From: Neobacillus sp. PS2-9
Lineage (GTDB): Bacteria > Bacillota > Bacilli > Bacillales > Cytobacillaceae
Assembly (NCBI RefSeq): GCF_030915525.1
Contig: NZ_CP133269.1
Span: 87,001-151,000 of the forward strand
Reading direction: 5' to 3'
DNA length: 64,000 nucleotides
Shown piece by piece: positions 63,650-64,000 of this stretch. The position numbers and the translations under genes were made by a program. The notes under the pieces were generated by a model, which searched no databases, had not been told where the DNA came from, and worked only from the letters and a program-made list of their open reading frames with translations. Each line of letters opens with the position of its first letter. The first letter of the stretch is position 1.

Positions 63650-63783
63650 GTAGATATATTACTAAAATTTGTAGATATATTACTAAAATGTGTAGATATC
63701 TTTCGGATTTGTGTAGATATAAGATAAAAATGTGTAGATATGTTCTAAATTTGTGTAGATATGTGCAAAAAGTGTGTAGATAA
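63650..63783. repeat. Tandem array of seven 21-bp units
   Basis: GTAGATAT cores stand at 63650, 63671, 63692, 63713, 63734, 63755 and 63776 (GTAGATAA), an exact 21-bp period. It fills the gap between pta and lipL. No pta terminator other than GCTAGTCCGAGGTGGGCTGGCTC-like symmetry (near 63611, split and imperfect) is clear. Confidence 0.92.
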
Positions 63784-63863
63784 AATTTACTTTCCAACGA
63801 AATTGGTTACTTTCGACGGTTTTTGATAAAATAACTCTATCTGACGGGTAAGGAGTTAGGCGA

Positions 63864-64000
63864 ATGGAAGGTTTACTGCGCCAGCCAGAGTGGCGAATCA
63901 TTGACCAGTCTGCAGTTGGCATTCATTTTCAAGCAACACAATCCTTTGGCACGGATGATACCTTGTGTGCCTCGGTGGGAACCGGAAATGCACCAGCCAC
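63864..64000 (+). CDS. lipL: Octanoyl-[GcvH]:protein N-octanoyltransferase LipL (5' part)
   Basis: Only the first ~45 residues are inside the window: [16 protein letters not shown] and [14 protein letters not shown]. This start resembles B. subtilis LipL (YwfL), the lipoate-transfer enzyme encoded next to pta. AAGGAG is 8 nt before the ATG. The right end is cut by the window. Confidence 0.8.
   Translation, partial: MEGLLRQPEWRIIDQSAVGIHFQATQSFGTDDTLCASVGTGNAPA

Noticed and set aside
63612..63797. Minus-strand heptad-repeat peptide (YLHxxxx)
   Set aside because: It is a by-product of the 21-bp period (seven codons); no start signal and no homologue recognised.

Overview
The window looks like the chromosome of an endospore-forming, low-GC Bacillaceae bacterium (Bacillus/Neobacillus type). 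Reasons: strong Bacillus-like ribosome binding sites, many GTG/TTG starts, a gerQ spore-coat gene, a bacillithiol gene (bshB2), and gene order shared with the B. subtilis ywdI-ywdK-gerQ, hemQ-pta-lipL, yojF-bshB2 and niaP loci. No rRNA, tRNA, IS element or CRISPR array was seen. I worked by reading only; no searches were run.

Layout. 1-0.7 kb: end of a cell-wall-bound GDSL esterase. 0.8-2.9 kb: a ParM-like actin, a ParR-like partner and an upstream cluster of GTTTAC/GTATAC iterons, forming an apparently chromosomal type II partition module. 3-6.8 kb: DUF4023 peptide, phosphotransferase, pepT, NERD protein. 7-10.2 kb: TetR regulator with an ABC-2 exporter. 10.2-14.5 kb: ASCH protein and a heterodimeric ABC exporter. 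14.7-17.8 kb: two secreted proteins with glucan/choline-binding-like repeats. 18.2-24.5 kb: niaP and a complete branched-chain amino acid ABC transporter. 24.5-36 kb: B12-binding radical SAM protein, a two-component system, an S8 protease with an SLH domain, YbaK, a twin P-loop ATPase, an AlkD-like protein and a HAD phosphatase.

36.5-44.1 kb is a clade II (Sec-exported) nitrous oxide reductase operon read leftwards, nosC-nosZ-nosB-nosD-nosY-nosF followed by a lipoprotein gene, with a divergent Crp/Fnr regulator. 44.9-47.1 kb: bshB2, yojF, pdxK. 47.6-59.8 kb: a formate dehydrogenase and molybdenum cofactor block (fdhD, a selenocysteine-containing fdh alpha subunit, beta and gamma subunits, fdhE, mobA, moeA, a MoeA-PBP fusion, moaE, moaD, moeB). 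The formate and N2O genes together suggest anaerobic respiration in which formate oxidation feeds quinol to N2O reduction (inference). 60-64 kb: a ParB parS site, ywdI, ywdK, gerQ, hemQ, pta and the start of lipL.

Intergenic DNA is unusually rich in structure: six full copies and one internally deleted copy of a ~131-bp element, all in the same orientation; three copies of a second ~120-bp element; and four tandem arrays with unrelated sequences but only two periods, 52 bp (two arrays) and 21 bp (two arrays).
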